10,898 nucleotides of DNA from DUZB01 sp964407525 (GCA_964407525.1 CAYOWC010000158.1:1-10898), one strand, 5' to 3'; positions 1 through 8,674 are shown, counted from the stretch's first letter. Numbers and translations: made by a program. Notes: a model not told the origin generated them from the sequence alone.

Positions 1-2
1 GT

Positions 3-116
3 CGAGTAACGCGCAAATGCCTGACAAACAAAGATGAATGGAATTCATTCACGGGCATTGATCTTAAAACCGGAAAGAGACCATCATTCAAAAAGTATCG
101 AATCATCAGATGTTAA
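3..116 (+). CDS. possible 3' end of an upstream gene (partial, uncertain)
   Basis: A reading frame is open from the left edge for 37 codons and stops at TAA 114-116. The peptide looks protein-like (it contains WNSFTGIDLKTGKRP and a basic C-terminus), but I recognise no family. A stop-free run of this length can easily occur by chance, and no start is visible, so this is only a candidate tail of a gene lying to the left. If real, it ends 39 bases before kinase 1 and is on the same strand, so it could be the gene preceding the kinase array. Confidence 0.25.
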   Translation, partial: RVTRKCLTNKDEWNSFTGIDLKTGKRPSFKKYRIIRC

Positions 117-155
117 CGTCATGCATGCCCATCAAAAGAAATAAGAGGCCCTCAG

Positions 156-2270
156 ATGACCCCAGCCATTTCAACTGAAATCTGCCCCATATCCGGGTTG
201 AGGATATTGAGGAAGCCCGAGTGGACCGACTTGGATTTTGGCAAAACCTACCGGGCGAACATCCATCTGTTGGGAGAGCGGATTGTCGTGAGCCGGCCGA
301 CCGGATACATCACCTTGAAGGGTGTGAAACAATCTCTGGCCCTCATAGAAAGCGTTGTATTCAGAACCGTGGACCAAAACAGACCCTATATTCTCATCGA
401 AGATTTGTTCAAACTAAAAGGCAACTCCATTGAAGCACGCAGATTCTATATTTCCCACATGAAAAAGCAGAAGCCCCTTTTGGGGTTGATTTTTTGTAAC
501 ATCTCAACCTTCTCAAAAATAAGTTTCAAGCTGGCCAAGCGACTGAATATCGCGCCTTTCGCGGTGAACATGGTTGACGATTATTCCGATGCGGTCAGGC
601 TCGCAGTTGACACCCTGGAAAGGCGTTTTTTGCCCACCGAAACGCCAGGTATCGTGGATTACAGTCTCCCTGCCCATGCTCAATCCGCTGACGAGGAGTG
701 TGAGAAAAAGACCAGGTGGGGATTTGATGAGATGGGCTTTTCGGTGGATCTGGAAATAATACATGGGAATATCCTCCATTCCGTGTCCAGAGGCTTCATG
801 ACGGAGGCGCATATTCCCATGATCGAACAATCCCGGCAGGAGATGTTCGAATCCATACAACCCAACGGGTGCATCGATTATTTCATCGCTTCGGTGAGCC
901 GGTTCGCGGGGCTGAATCCAAAAGCGCGAATCCTTTATATGAATTCCCTCAAGCGATGGCATGAACGTCATCCTTTCAAGATGTTTATTTTTTATGGGGC
1001 AAACCGGTTTATGCGCACTGCTGCCAATCTGGCAAGGCCATTCATGTCGTTCAAGGTTCGAACGGCCTGGAATCTCGACGACGCCCTCGAAATGGTCGCG
1101 CTGGAAAACCAGGGGGCTGTGCTTGAAGCGGTTGAGAGGGCAAACGGACCGGCTGAATTGGAATCTCCGGAATTCCCTGCAAAAGAGTCATATATGGAAG
1201 CACTTCTTGGGTATATCGCCAACATAAGATGGGATTCGGAAGGTCCGGAGTTCTCGGAGGCGCCCAGGCCCTCTCATCCTCTAAATTCGGTGTTTGATGC
1301 CATTTTGCTCATTAAATCTGAGCTGGATCATCTCTTTAAAGAACGTGAAGCCGCCAATAAGGCCCTCAGGGAGGCGCGGGATGACCTGGAAAGACGAGTG
1401 TCGGAACGCACAAAAGAATTATCTTCGTTAAACCGGACACTGAATGAAGAGATTGTCCAACATCGGAAAACCTTGGAAGAATTAAATAGCGCCAATGGGG
1501 AGCTCAGGAAAACCCAGTCGCAATTGATTCAATCTGCTAAACTGGCTTCCATCGGGGAACTTGCCGCGGGCGTTGCCCACGAATTGAATCAGCCGTTGAT
1601 GGTGATCAGAACGACGGTGCAGCTTACCCGGAAGAGGCTTAAAAAGAGAACCTTATCGCTGGACGAAACCGATGGCCAACTGGAACTTGTGGAGAAAAAT
1701 ACCAAAAGGATGATGGATATCATCGATCATCTCCGTTTGTTCTCAAGACAATCCACCCGGAACTTTGAGAGGGTGGACATCAACCGAGTCATAGAAGAGG
1801 CATTGCTCATGATCGGCGAGCAGTTGCGGGTTCGGGGGATCGCTGTAAAACAGGAACTGACGAAAACGCTTCCCATGGTATTTGGGAACGGCAACCATCT
1901 GGAGCAGGTGATCCTCAATCTTTTAACCAATGCAAAGGATGCCATGGCGGAGTGCTCCGGGTCCGAAGAAAACCGCCAACGGGAAAATGTCATAGAGATA
2001 AAAACCGGCCTCTCTCTCACGAAACCGGGAGTTATTGAAATTCTCATCCGTGATGCCGGGAAAGGAATTTCGCCCCATGTGGCCCAGAATATTTTCGATC
2101 CTTTTTTTACCACCAAAGAGGTGGGTAAGGGGACCGGTCTGGGATTGTCCATCAGTTACGGGATTATCAAAGAACACCAGGGCTCCATCGAAATGGTGGA
2201 AACCGGGTCTGAGGGGACGACCTTTCGCGTCAGATTGCCGGTTTCAAAATCGAGCAAAGACATGGGGTAG
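156..2270 (+). CDS. soluble sensor histidine kinase with duplicated N-terminal alpha/beta domain (kinase 1)
   Basis: This is a 704-aa cytoplasmic sensor kinase predicted to autophosphorylate a histidine and pass the phosphate to an unidentified response regulator. No transmembrane segment or signal peptide is seen. Residues about 33-150 and 195-313 are two diverged copies of one alpha/beta domain; each ends with a conserved block (SIEARRFYISHMKK in copy 1, NPKARILYMNSLKRW in copy 2) and a hydrophobic strand (LLGLIFC, KMFIFYG). The family is unnamed to me; I recall similar N-termini in Desulfobacterota kinases. A coiled coil spans about 383-458. The transmitter has the H-box HELNQPL with His475, an N-box with Asn592, a DAGKG motif at Asp633, FDPFF and GKGTGLGL. 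The ATG at 156 is chosen because AGAGG lies just upstream and kinase 5 starts at the equivalent position. Kinase 2 begins 6 bases after the stop. The ligand is unknown. Confidence 0.95.
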   Translation: MTPAISTEICPISGLRILRKPEWTDLDFGKTYRANIHLLGERIVVSRPTGYITLKGVKQSLALIESVVFRTVDQNRPYILIEDLFKLKGNSIEARRFYISHMKKQKPLLGLIFCNISTFSKISFKLAKRLNIAPFAVNMVDDYSDAVRLAVDTLERRFLPTETPGIVDYSLPAHAQSADEECEKKTRWGFDEMGFSVDLEIIHGNILHSVSRGFMTEAHIPMIEQSRQEMFESIQPNGCIDYFIASVSRFAGLNPKARILYMNSLKRWHERHPFKMFIFYGANRFMRTAANLARPFMSFKVRTAWNLDDALEMVALENQGAVLEAVERANGPAELESPEFPAKESYMEALLGYIANIRWDSEGPEFSEAPRPSHPLNSVFDAILLIKSELDHLFKEREAANKALREARDDLERRVSERTKELSSLNRTLNEEIVQHRKTLEELNSANGELRKTQSQLIQSAKLASIGELAAGVAHELNQPLMVIRTTVQLTRKRLKKRTLSLDETDGQLELVEKNTKRMMDIIDHLRLFSRQSTRNFERVDINRVIEEALLMIGEQLRVRGIAVKQELTKTLPMVFGNGNHLEQVILNLLTNAKDAMAECSGSEENRQRENVIEIKTGLSLTKPGVIEILIRDAGKGISPHVAQNIFDPFFTTKEVGKGTGLGLSISYGIIKEHQGSIEMVETGSEGTTFRVRLPVSKSSKDMG

Positions 2271-2276
2271 AAAATC

Positions 2277-3215
2277 ATGAGCAACAAGGTATACCCAGGT
2301 CCTCAAGACAAAAATGCCGGCGTTTTCTATAATCGGCTGATGGATATCTGTTGTCCTGCCAATGTCGAACTGGAAGAGAGGTCCAAGAGGACCTTGGCGG
2401 TATTCATTGGAATCGTGTCATGCCTGGTATTGTTTGGCGATGTCGTTTTCCACTTTTATGCCGGTAGTTTTCTGCTTGCATCCGTGCTTTTTTTAACAGG
2501 TGTAATCGTGATGATAAGCATTTTCGTCGGCAGAAAAAAAAAGGATGCAAGATTTTATTATCGAGTCACCATGTTAGCCCTCGGGCTCCTCTTCCTCTAC
2601 CTCCTGGGAACCAGTGAAGCTTATCACAATCGCATGTTCTGGACTTATATTTTCCCTCTTATAGCCCTATATTTGTTGGGGAAAAATGAGGGGCTTATTT
2701 ACACTATTAGCTATTATATCATTGCAGTGATCCTTGTGTTGCCCCAGAGCTTTGGTATGCACTTTGGGGATTATGAATTTCGCTTTAAGCTTGAATATCT
2801 CATCTCTCTTCTCATTGTCAGTCTGATGGCCTACTGTTTTGAAGTCATTCGATTCAAATATCAGGAGGCCACAACAAGGCGACAGGGAAACATGGAAACC
2901 GCTAATCAACAGCTCAGCCAGGAGATTGAAAAACGGATCTTGATGGAACAGGCTGCAAAAGACGCACTCATGGAACTCAAGGAAACGCAGTCGCAGTTAA
3001 TTCAATCCGCAAAACTGGCCTCCATCGGGGAGCTGGCATCCGGTGTTGCCCATGAGTTGAACCAGCCACTCATGGTTATTCGAAATACCGTACAACTGCA
3101 GATGCGAAGGGTTAAGAAGGCGTCAGAACTTTCAGGGGATCGGCTCGAACCTTTGGCGGTGGTTGAAACAGGACCTGAGGGGACGGTTTTTCGTATGCGA
3201 CCGCCTGTATTGTAA
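2277..3215 (+). CDS. membrane histidine kinase lacking the ATPase domain (kinase 2, internal deletion)
   Basis: This is a 312-aa product. Six hydrophobic segments lie near residues 38-57, 64-85, 94-111, 119-135, 139-157 and 172-190, followed by a coiled coil (about 200-240) and the first HisKA helix with His259 in HELNQPL. The sequence then jumps, in frame, from the loop after that helix to the extreme C-terminus of a kinase (ETGPEGTVFRM, from Glu297). The second HisKA helix and the N, G1, F and G2 boxes are missing. By alignment to kinase 1, about 169 codons are absent; adding them gives 481 aa, close to intact kinase 4 (474 aa). The product cannot bind ATP as a kinase. It may be a pseudogene, or a membrane protein still able to sense or to interact with neighbouring kinases. 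It is probably translated together with kinase 1. Confidence 0.85.
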   Translation: MSNKVYPGPQDKNAGVFYNRLMDICCPANVELEERSKRTLAVFIGIVSCLVLFGDVVFHFYAGSFLLASVLFLTGVIVMISIFVGRKKKDARFYYRVTMLALGLLFLYLLGTSEAYHNRMFWTYIFPLIALYLLGKNEGLIYTISYYIIAVILVLPQSFGMHFGDYEFRFKLEYLISLLIVSLMAYCFEVIRFKYQEATTRRQGNMETANQQLSQEIEKRILMEQAAKDALMELKETQSQLIQSAKLASIGELASGVAHELNQPLMVIRNTVQLQMRRVKKASELSGDRLEPLAVVETGPEGTVFRMRPPVL

Positions 3216-3320
3216 AACAGTCAAAATGCTCTATAGAATATGATTTATGAATGACTTGCCCTAAGATGTTTTGAGAGATGGATTTTCAGATGAATGCCCC
3301 ATGAATTTAAGGGAAATGGC

Positions 3321-5036
3321 ATGTCGGAAATTATTCTGGAACCCGAAGTTAGAACCATTTCAATCAATGCACTGTTTCAGTGGATGCGTGTTTTTTACGG
3401 TGATGAAGCGCCCGCCATTCTAATGAAGGATCTTGATGACCTTCAAGGCAGGCGGGTTTATCATATCGATTCTTTTGATAAGAAAGCTGTTTCTCTTAAG
3501 AAAAACACGGAAAGAACTGCGCCATTGACAGTGGATCTCCTGGAATTTGAGGAGAACTATTACATCCCCAATTGGTTAACGATTAAGCTGTTTCTTAATT
3601 CCAAAGGATATCTTCCGGGTGGTAAACCCTATTTCATACTCGGGCAATGGATGATGAAGCATATTCGGTATCTAAGGGCCAAAACCATACCCGTTAAATT
3701 CATTACCCCTGGCGCACTGATGAAGTTGACCTCCAGATTATACGGCCAAACCATACGGTGTAAAAAAATGGTTTTCGTTGAAGATAAACATAACGATGAG
3801 GGGGGAGGGACGATTCGGATTTGTTTCAAGGATGATGTGACGGATTATAACGGGTTAAAGACAGCCAAAGAGGTCTGTGAGATGAACTTGGGTCTTTTTC
3901 ATGATTCACTGGCTCAGACATTCTACTCGGAAGTGGCGATCAAAGAAACAAAATGTTTTCATCATGACGGATGGTGCGAATATAAGGTGAAATGGGGTCA
4001 CAATGTATTCTACCCGTTCAGATTTCTTCTGGCACTCAATTATCTGTTTCAAAGGGCCGCATTTGAAAAAAAGGATCAGAAGATATGGGATTCGCGTATC
4101 GTTGACCTAAAAGAACAATTGGCATTGAAAAAAGAAGCGGAGACGTCCTTAAAAAGGGCCTATAATGAGTTGGAAGATCGGGTTGCGGAACGAACGGCCG
4201 AGTTGAAAAAGGCCGGTATCCTTCTAAGAGGGGAGGTGTCCGAACGAAAAAACGCAGAGACGTCTTTAAAAAGGGCCTATAAAGCGCTTCAGCGCACGCA
4301 GGCGCAGCTGATTCAATCGGCCAAGCTGGCCTCCATCGGTGAGTTGGCGGCGGGGGTGGCCCATGAACTGAACCAGCCCCTGATGGTCGTTCGAACCGGG
4401 GGGCAGGTGGCCAAACGGAGCCAAAATAAAGGCGCTCTTGGCCCTGATGAACTGAATGATTTTCTGGAAACCATTGAAAGAAACACCAAAAGAATGATGA
4501 ATATCATCAACCATCTGCGTTCCTTTTCCCGACAATCGAGATTGGATTTTCAGTCGTTGGATGTCAATGAAATCATAGAGGACTCTCTTTTGATGGTAGG
4601 CGAACAACTCCGCCTTCACAATATTGCGCTTGAAAAACACCTGGACCCGGGGCTTCCCAGAGTTCATGGGAATGCCAACCAACTGGAGCAGGTCTTTTTG
4701 AACCTGATCACCAATGCCAGGGATGCGACCGAAGAGAAGATGGCCCATACCCCGGACTCGGATGCGCCGGGTACCATCAATATCGTCACTCGCGTCGGGG
4801 GGATATCGGAAACTTCTATCGTGATATTGATCACGGACAACGGGGGCGGGATTTCCGATGGGCATCTGGGTAGAATTTTTGATCCGTTCTTTACCACCAA
4901 GGATGTAGGGAAGGGAACCGGTCTGGGTCTGTCCATCACCTACGGAATCATCAAAGACCATCAGGGAGCGATTGAGGTGGCTGAAACCGGGCCTGAAGGG
5001 ACGACCTTCCGGATAAAACTCCCCATTGGTGACTGA
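3321..5036 (+). CDS. soluble sensor histidine kinase, possible V4R-like sensor (kinase 3)
   Basis: This is a 571-aa kinase if started at ATG 3321, which has AAGGGA at 3309-3314, six bases upstream. An in-frame ATG at 3294 would add nine residues but lacks a comparable site. No membrane segment is evident. Residues about 1-230 form the sensor. Its end (EVAIKETKCFHHDGWCEYKVKW) recalls V4R domains, which close with a Cys-rich 'GD..C.F.V.W' pattern and bind small hydrophobic or aromatic ligands; this assignment is tentative. A long coiled coil (about 255-332) contains a repeated SLKRAY block. The transmitter is complete: His348, Asn465, Asp506 in DNGGG, FDPFF, GKGTGLGL. It follows the largest gap in the array (105 bases from kinase 2) and precedes kinase 4 by 32 bases. 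Confidence 0.92.
   Translation: MSEIILEPEVRTISINALFQWMRVFYGDEAPAILMKDLDDLQGRRVYHIDSFDKKAVSLKKNTERTAPLTVDLLEFEENYYIPNWLTIKLFLNSKGYLPGGKPYFILGQWMMKHIRYLRAKTIPVKFITPGALMKLTSRLYGQTIRCKKMVFVEDKHNDEGGGTIRICFKDDVTDYNGLKTAKEVCEMNLGLFHDSLAQTFYSEVAIKETKCFHHDGWCEYKVKWGHNVFYPFRFLLALNYLFQRAAFEKKDQKIWDSRIVDLKEQLALKKEAETSLKRAYNELEDRVAERTAELKKAGILLRGEVSERKNAETSLKRAYKALQRTQAQLIQSAKLASIGELAAGVAHELNQPLMVVRTGGQVAKRSQNKGALGPDELNDFLETIERNTKRMMNIINHLRSFSRQSRLDFQSLDVNEIIEDSLLMVGEQLRLHNIALEKHLDPGLPRVHGNANQLEQVFLNLITNARDATEEKMAHTPDSDAPGTINIVTRVGGISETSIVILITDNGGGISDGHLGRIFDPFFTTKDVGKGTGLGLSITYGIIKDHQGAIEVAETGPEGTTFRIKLPIGD
4137..4282 (+). repeat. 29-bp direct repeat in the kinase 3 coiled coil, 117 bp apart
   Basis: Bases 4137-4165 and 4254-4282 match at 27 of 29 positions and are offset by exactly 117 bp (39 codons). 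Both encode AETSLKRAY in the same frame. The intervening segment is a RVAERT-type helix. This looks like an in-frame duplication that lengthened the signalling helix between the sensor and the HisKA domain. Confidence 0.8.
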
Positions 5037-5068
5037 ATTTTTATTTGAATTGATAAAGGGTGTAATGC

Positions 5069-6493
5069 GTGGAAAATCAAGGACCCAAAGTTGAAAGAAG
5101 CGATCCGTCGGGTATTCCGGATATGGCGGTTAAGGGCTCAGGCACTGATCGAACGTATAAGGATTCGCTGCTTAAGGTGCTGATGATCTCGGCCGGGCCT
5201 TTTTTGTATTTTTTCGGTTTCTACCATATCTTTAAGGGGAACTACACTGAAGGGGTTTTTGATCTCACCATGGGAGCCGTCACCACCCTTGGATATATCG
5301 CCATCAGGCGCAACAAAGGCAGTTTGATTGCCTGGAGGTTTCTGATCGTTGCCATCGGAGGTCTTTTCCTTTATTTTCTGACCATTCAAGCGGATATGCC
5401 TAACAGGGCTTTGTGGGCTTACCTGTACCCCCTATTGGCGCTTTTTGTTTTCGAAAAAAAGGAGGGCGTTATCTGGGCCGCCGTTTTCTTTTTTCTTGTT
5501 GCAGGTTTGTTGTTTGCATCTGATTTTCATCTGGCGCCGTTCACTTATGATCCCGGGTTCAGGGCAAGGTTTCTGATCACATTGGGATTGGTCTCTGTGA
5601 TGGCTTTTATCTTTGAAACAGCTAGAGAGAAAGCAGAATCAAAAATGCTCCGGCAAAAGAAGCGTCTCGAAGAATCCGAGTCCCGATACCGTAAAGCCTA
5701 TGAAAAATTGAACGAAACCCAGGTCCAGCTGATTCAATCGGCGAAACTGGCCTCCATTGGTGAACTGGCCTCGGGCGTGGCTCACGAATTGAATCAGCCG
5801 TTGATGGTCATTCGGGGTAGTCTCCAGTTAATCCAGCGAAACCTTCAAAAAAATGACTTGAAAAATGATGAATTGACAGGGCAATTTGATCTCCCTTTAA
5901 AGAACACCAAGCGGATGATGAATATCATCAACCATCTGCGCTCCTTTTCCCGACAATCCAAAGGGGGGCGTAACCGGTTAAGCATCAATAAAGTGATCAA
6001 GGATTCCTTTACGCTGATCAATGAACAATTACGTCTTCACAATATTGAAGTCATGGCGACGTATACGTCCGATTTGCCGCCGATTCAGGGAGATGAAAAC
6101 CAGCTCGAACAGGTCATGATCAATCTTATTGCCAATGCGCGCGACGCCATGGACAAACGGGAAGAGGTCTCGGAAATTGATGAAAACGCGGAGAAAATAT
6201 TAAAAATTTCCACATCCAGGGCAAGGGATAACGGAAATTGGGTGGAGATAATGATCGGCGATTCCGGTGAAGGAATTCCGGACGGGGATCTGGATCGGAT
6301 TTTTGATCCCTTTTTTACCACCAAGGAAGTGGGGAAGGGGACGGGGTTGGGCCTTTCCATCAGCTATGGGATTATCAAAGACCATCAGGGAGAAATCGAG
6401 GTGGCGGAAACCGGGCCTGCGGGGACGATTTTTCGAATGCGATTGCCGGTTTCAAAACCAGGAAGAGACCAGAATCTGAAAAGCTTGGAATAA
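5069..6493 (+). CDS. six-transmembrane sensor histidine kinase (kinase 4)
   Basis: This is a 474-aa membrane kinase read from GTG 5069, preceded by AAAGGG at 5055-5060. The nearby ATG at 5065 is in another frame that stops after nine codons, and the next in-frame ATG is 5123, so GTG is the best start. Hydrophobic segments lie near residues 36-55, 61-80, 88-106, 114-129, 133-152 and 166-184. The signature NRALWAYLYPLLALFVF before a KKEG turn, and RARFLITLGLVSVMAF in the last segment, are shared with kinases 2 and 6. From memory, this six-helix module also occurs on diguanylate cyclases; its ligand is unknown to me. A short coiled coil leads to His239. Asn356, Asp398 in DSGEG, FDPFF and GKGTGLGL are all present, so it should be active. 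It is the intact member most like kinase 2 in layout and size. Confidence 0.93.
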   Translation: MENQGPKVERSDPSGIPDMAVKGSGTDRTYKDSLLKVLMISAGPFLYFFGFYHIFKGNYTEGVFDLTMGAVTTLGYIAIRRNKGSLIAWRFLIVAIGGLFLYFLTIQADMPNRALWAYLYPLLALFVFEKKEGVIWAAVFFFLVAGLLFASDFHLAPFTYDPGFRARFLITLGLVSVMAFIFETAREKAESKMLRQKKRLEESESRYRKAYEKLNETQVQLIQSAKLASIGELASGVAHELNQPLMVIRGSLQLIQRNLQKNDLKNDELTGQFDLPLKNTKRMMNIINHLRSFSRQSKGGRNRLSINKVIKDSFTLINEQLRLHNIEVMATYTSDLPPIQGDENQLEQVMINLIANARDAMDKREEVSEIDENAEKILKISTSRARDNGNWVEIMIGDSGEGIPDGDLDRIFDPFFTTKEVGKGTGLGLSISYGIIKDHQGEIEVAETGPAGTIFRMRLPVSKPGRDQNLKSLE

Positions 6494-6543
6494 TCAAACG
6501 CGAACGCCATGAATGGCCTTAAACATAAATGAAAGGCAGCCAG

Positions 6544-8658
6544 ATGACGACATCCGTTTCAACTGAAATTTGCCCCATATCCGGGTTGAAGATATTGAGG
6601 AAACCCGAGTGGACGGATATGGAATTTGATGGAAGCCACAAGGCGAATATCAGCCTGGTGGGGAATCGGATTATCGTAAGCAGGCCCTCCGGTTTTATTA
6701 CGTTGAAGGGTCTGAAACAGTCCCTGGCTTTTTCGGAAAGACTTATTTTCAAGTTTTGGGGCAAAAACGGTCAATATGTTCGGATAGAGGATTTTTCAAA
6801 TTTGGAAGGAACTTCCATTGACGCGCGCAGGTTCTATATTTCTTATATCAAAAAGCATGCCCCCTTTTTGGGGCTGATCTTCTGCAACGCCTCTACCATC
6901 TTAAAAATAAGCGTCAAGCTGGCCAAGCGATTGAATGTCTCCCCATTCCAGGTGGACATGGTTGACTTCTATTCCGATGCGGTCAAGTGCGCAGTTGAAA
7001 ACCTGGAAAGGCGCTTCCAGCAAACCGAAGTGCCCCGCGTCGTGGATCACATGGGTTCCATCCATGTCCAACCTCCTGATGGGGAGACCTCGAAAAAGGC
7101 CCGGCGGGGATTTGATGAAATGGGCTATTCGTTGGATTTTGAGATGATTCATGGAAATATTCTTCATTCCGTATCCAGAGGATTCATGAAGGAGGTGCAC
7201 ATCTCCATGATCGAAAAATGTATGCAGTCGGTGTTCGAATCCATTCAACCGGCCGGTCGAATCGATTATGTCATCGCTTCGGTGGGTGAATTTACCGGTG
7301 TGAACCCCAGAGCGAGAATCCTGTATATGAATTTCCTCAAACAATGGCATAAACATCACCCTTTAAAGATGTTCATTTTTTACGGATCAAACCAATTCAT
7401 GCGCACCGCCGCCAATCTGGCAAAGCCCTTCATGCCGTTCAAGATAAAAACGGTCAAGGACCTGGCCGACGCTCTGGAAATGGCAACCCTGGAAAACGGG
7501 GGAGGGCCGACCCATGAGATCCGGTCGAAAGATGATGCGGCCGCCTTCGAATCATCCGAAGCGCTTGAAATAGCGCCGTATGTGGATGAGATCCTTGGAT
7601 ATATCGCCCAAATAAGATGGGATTCGGAAGGTCCGGAATTTTTCTCCCAACCCATCCCCTCACATCCTTTCAGCGTTGTATTCAATGCCATTTTGCTCAT
7701 CAAATCCGAGCTGGACCAGCTATTTGAAGAACGTGATCTGGCCAATGAGGCTTTAAGAACGTCGCGAGATGGGTTGGAAAAACGGGTGGCGGAGCGTACA
7801 AAAGACCTGTCCGTGTTAAACCGGAAGCTCCAGAAAGAGATTTTAAAACATAAAAATACCCTGAAGGATCTGAAGAAAGCAAACCTGGAGCTTAAAGAAA
7901 CCCAGACCCAATTGATTCAATCCGCTAAACTGGCCTCCATCGGTCAGTTGGCCTCAGGGGTGGCCCATGAACTGAACCAGCCCCTGATGGTGATTCGGGC
8001 TACGGCCCAGATAACCAAACGGCGGCAAAACAAAGGCGGTTTGGGTCATGATGAGCTGGAAAAAAACCTTGTAAACATTGAAAAAAACACCAAAAGGATG
8101 ATGAATATCATCGATCATCTTCGATTGTTCTCGAGGCAATCCGCCCGGGACTTTGAAAGGGTGGACATCAACCGGGTGATAGAAGAGTCCTTGCTGATGA
8201 TAGGTGAGCAGTTGCGGGTTCGAGGGATAGGGGTGAAGCAGAAGCTGACATCAGATCTCCCCATGGTGATGGGAAATGGCAACCACCTGGAGCAGGTGAT
8301 GCTCAATCTCTTCACTAATGCAAGGGATGCCATCAAAAAATACGCTGAGCCCGAAGAAAACCGGCAACGGGAAAATGTCATAGAAATACAAACCGGTCTT
8401 TCAATCGCTCAACCGGGATGTGTCGAGATCCTGATCCGTGATTCCGGAAAGGGGATTTCGCCCCGTGAGGGCCAGCGTATTTTTGATCCTTTTTTCACCA
8501 CCAAAGAAGTGGGCATGGGAACGGGGCTGGGACTGTCCATCAGCTACGGGATCATCAAGGATCATGGGGGCGAAATCGCGGTGGCGGAAACAGGGACCGA
8601 GGGGACGACTTTTCGGATTCTGCTGCCGATTTCGGAATCAAACAAAGATGTGGGTTAA
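6544..8658 (+). CDS. soluble sensor histidine kinase, paralogue of kinase 1 (kinase 5)
   Basis: This is a full-length paralogue of kinase 1 with exactly the same length (704 aa) when started at ATG 6544. That start has AAAGG upstream and lines up with kinase 1; an ATG at 6529 would add five residues (MKGSQ). It carries the same two-copy alpha/beta N-terminal domain (about 33-150 and 195-313), a coiled coil (about 390-458) and a complete transmitter with catalytic residues at identical positions: His475, Asn592, Asp633 in DSGKG, FDPFF, then GMGTGLGL. The stretch between the second sensor copy and RWDSEGPEF is the least conserved part relative to kinase 1. It lies 50 bases after kinase 4 and 16 before kinase 6. 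No membrane segment is seen, so it probably senses a cytoplasmic signal like that of kinase 1, possibly with changed specificity. Confidence 0.95.
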   Translation: MTTSVSTEICPISGLKILRKPEWTDMEFDGSHKANISLVGNRIIVSRPSGFITLKGLKQSLAFSERLIFKFWGKNGQYVRIEDFSNLEGTSIDARRFYISYIKKHAPFLGLIFCNASTILKISVKLAKRLNVSPFQVDMVDFYSDAVKCAVENLERRFQQTEVPRVVDHMGSIHVQPPDGETSKKARRGFDEMGYSLDFEMIHGNILHSVSRGFMKEVHISMIEKCMQSVFESIQPAGRIDYVIASVGEFTGVNPRARILYMNFLKQWHKHHPLKMFIFYGSNQFMRTAANLAKPFMPFKIKTVKDLADALEMATLENGGGPTHEIRSKDDAAAFESSEALEIAPYVDEILGYIAQIRWDSEGPEFFSQPIPSHPFSVVFNAILLIKSELDQLFEERDLANEALRTSRDGLEKRVAERTKDLSVLNRKLQKEILKHKNTLKDLKKANLELKETQTQLIQSAKLASIGQLASGVAHELNQPLMVIRATAQITKRRQNKGGLGHDELEKNLVNIEKNTKRMMNIIDHLRLFSRQSARDFERVDINRVIEESLLMIGEQLRVRGIGVKQKLTSDLPMVMGNGNHLEQVMLNLFTNARDAIKKYAEPEENRQRENVIEIQTGLSIAQPGCVEILIRDSGKGISPREGQRIFDPFFTTKEVGMGTGLGLSISYGIIKDHGGEIAVAETGTEGTTFRILLPISESNKDVG

Positions 8659-8674
8659 AAAGGAAAAAGGATCA

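Noticed and set aside
35..51. Inverted repeat TGAATG-GAATT-CATTCA upstream of kinase 1, as a possible operator
   Set aside because: Six-base arms are short enough to be chance, no matching copy is seen before the other genes, and no clear promoter is next to it.
3210..3237. Possible internal promoter TTGTAA - 16 bases - TATAGA in the 105-base gap before kinase 3
   Set aside because: Each box matches the consensus at only four of six positions. The location is reasonable, but the match is too weak to annotate.
4266..4961. Long antisense reading frames over the kinase cores (for example 231 codons here, and others at 1727-2152 and 9658-10059)
   Set aside because: They recur antisense to the same conserved ATPase region in each paralogue and reflect its codon use. 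They have no start signals or domain character of their own.
6504..6517. Small palindrome GCCAT-GA-ATGGC between kinases 4 and 5
   Set aside because: A two-base loop with five-base arms is unlikely to form a functional hairpin, and nothing similar occurs in the other gaps.
8438..8674. 5' extension of the kinase 6 reading frame (542 aa instead of 463)
   Set aside because: It lies inside the conserved ATPase-coding part of kinase 5 in another frame, is rich in Arg and Trp without family character, and a well-placed ATG with AGGA upstream exists at 8675.
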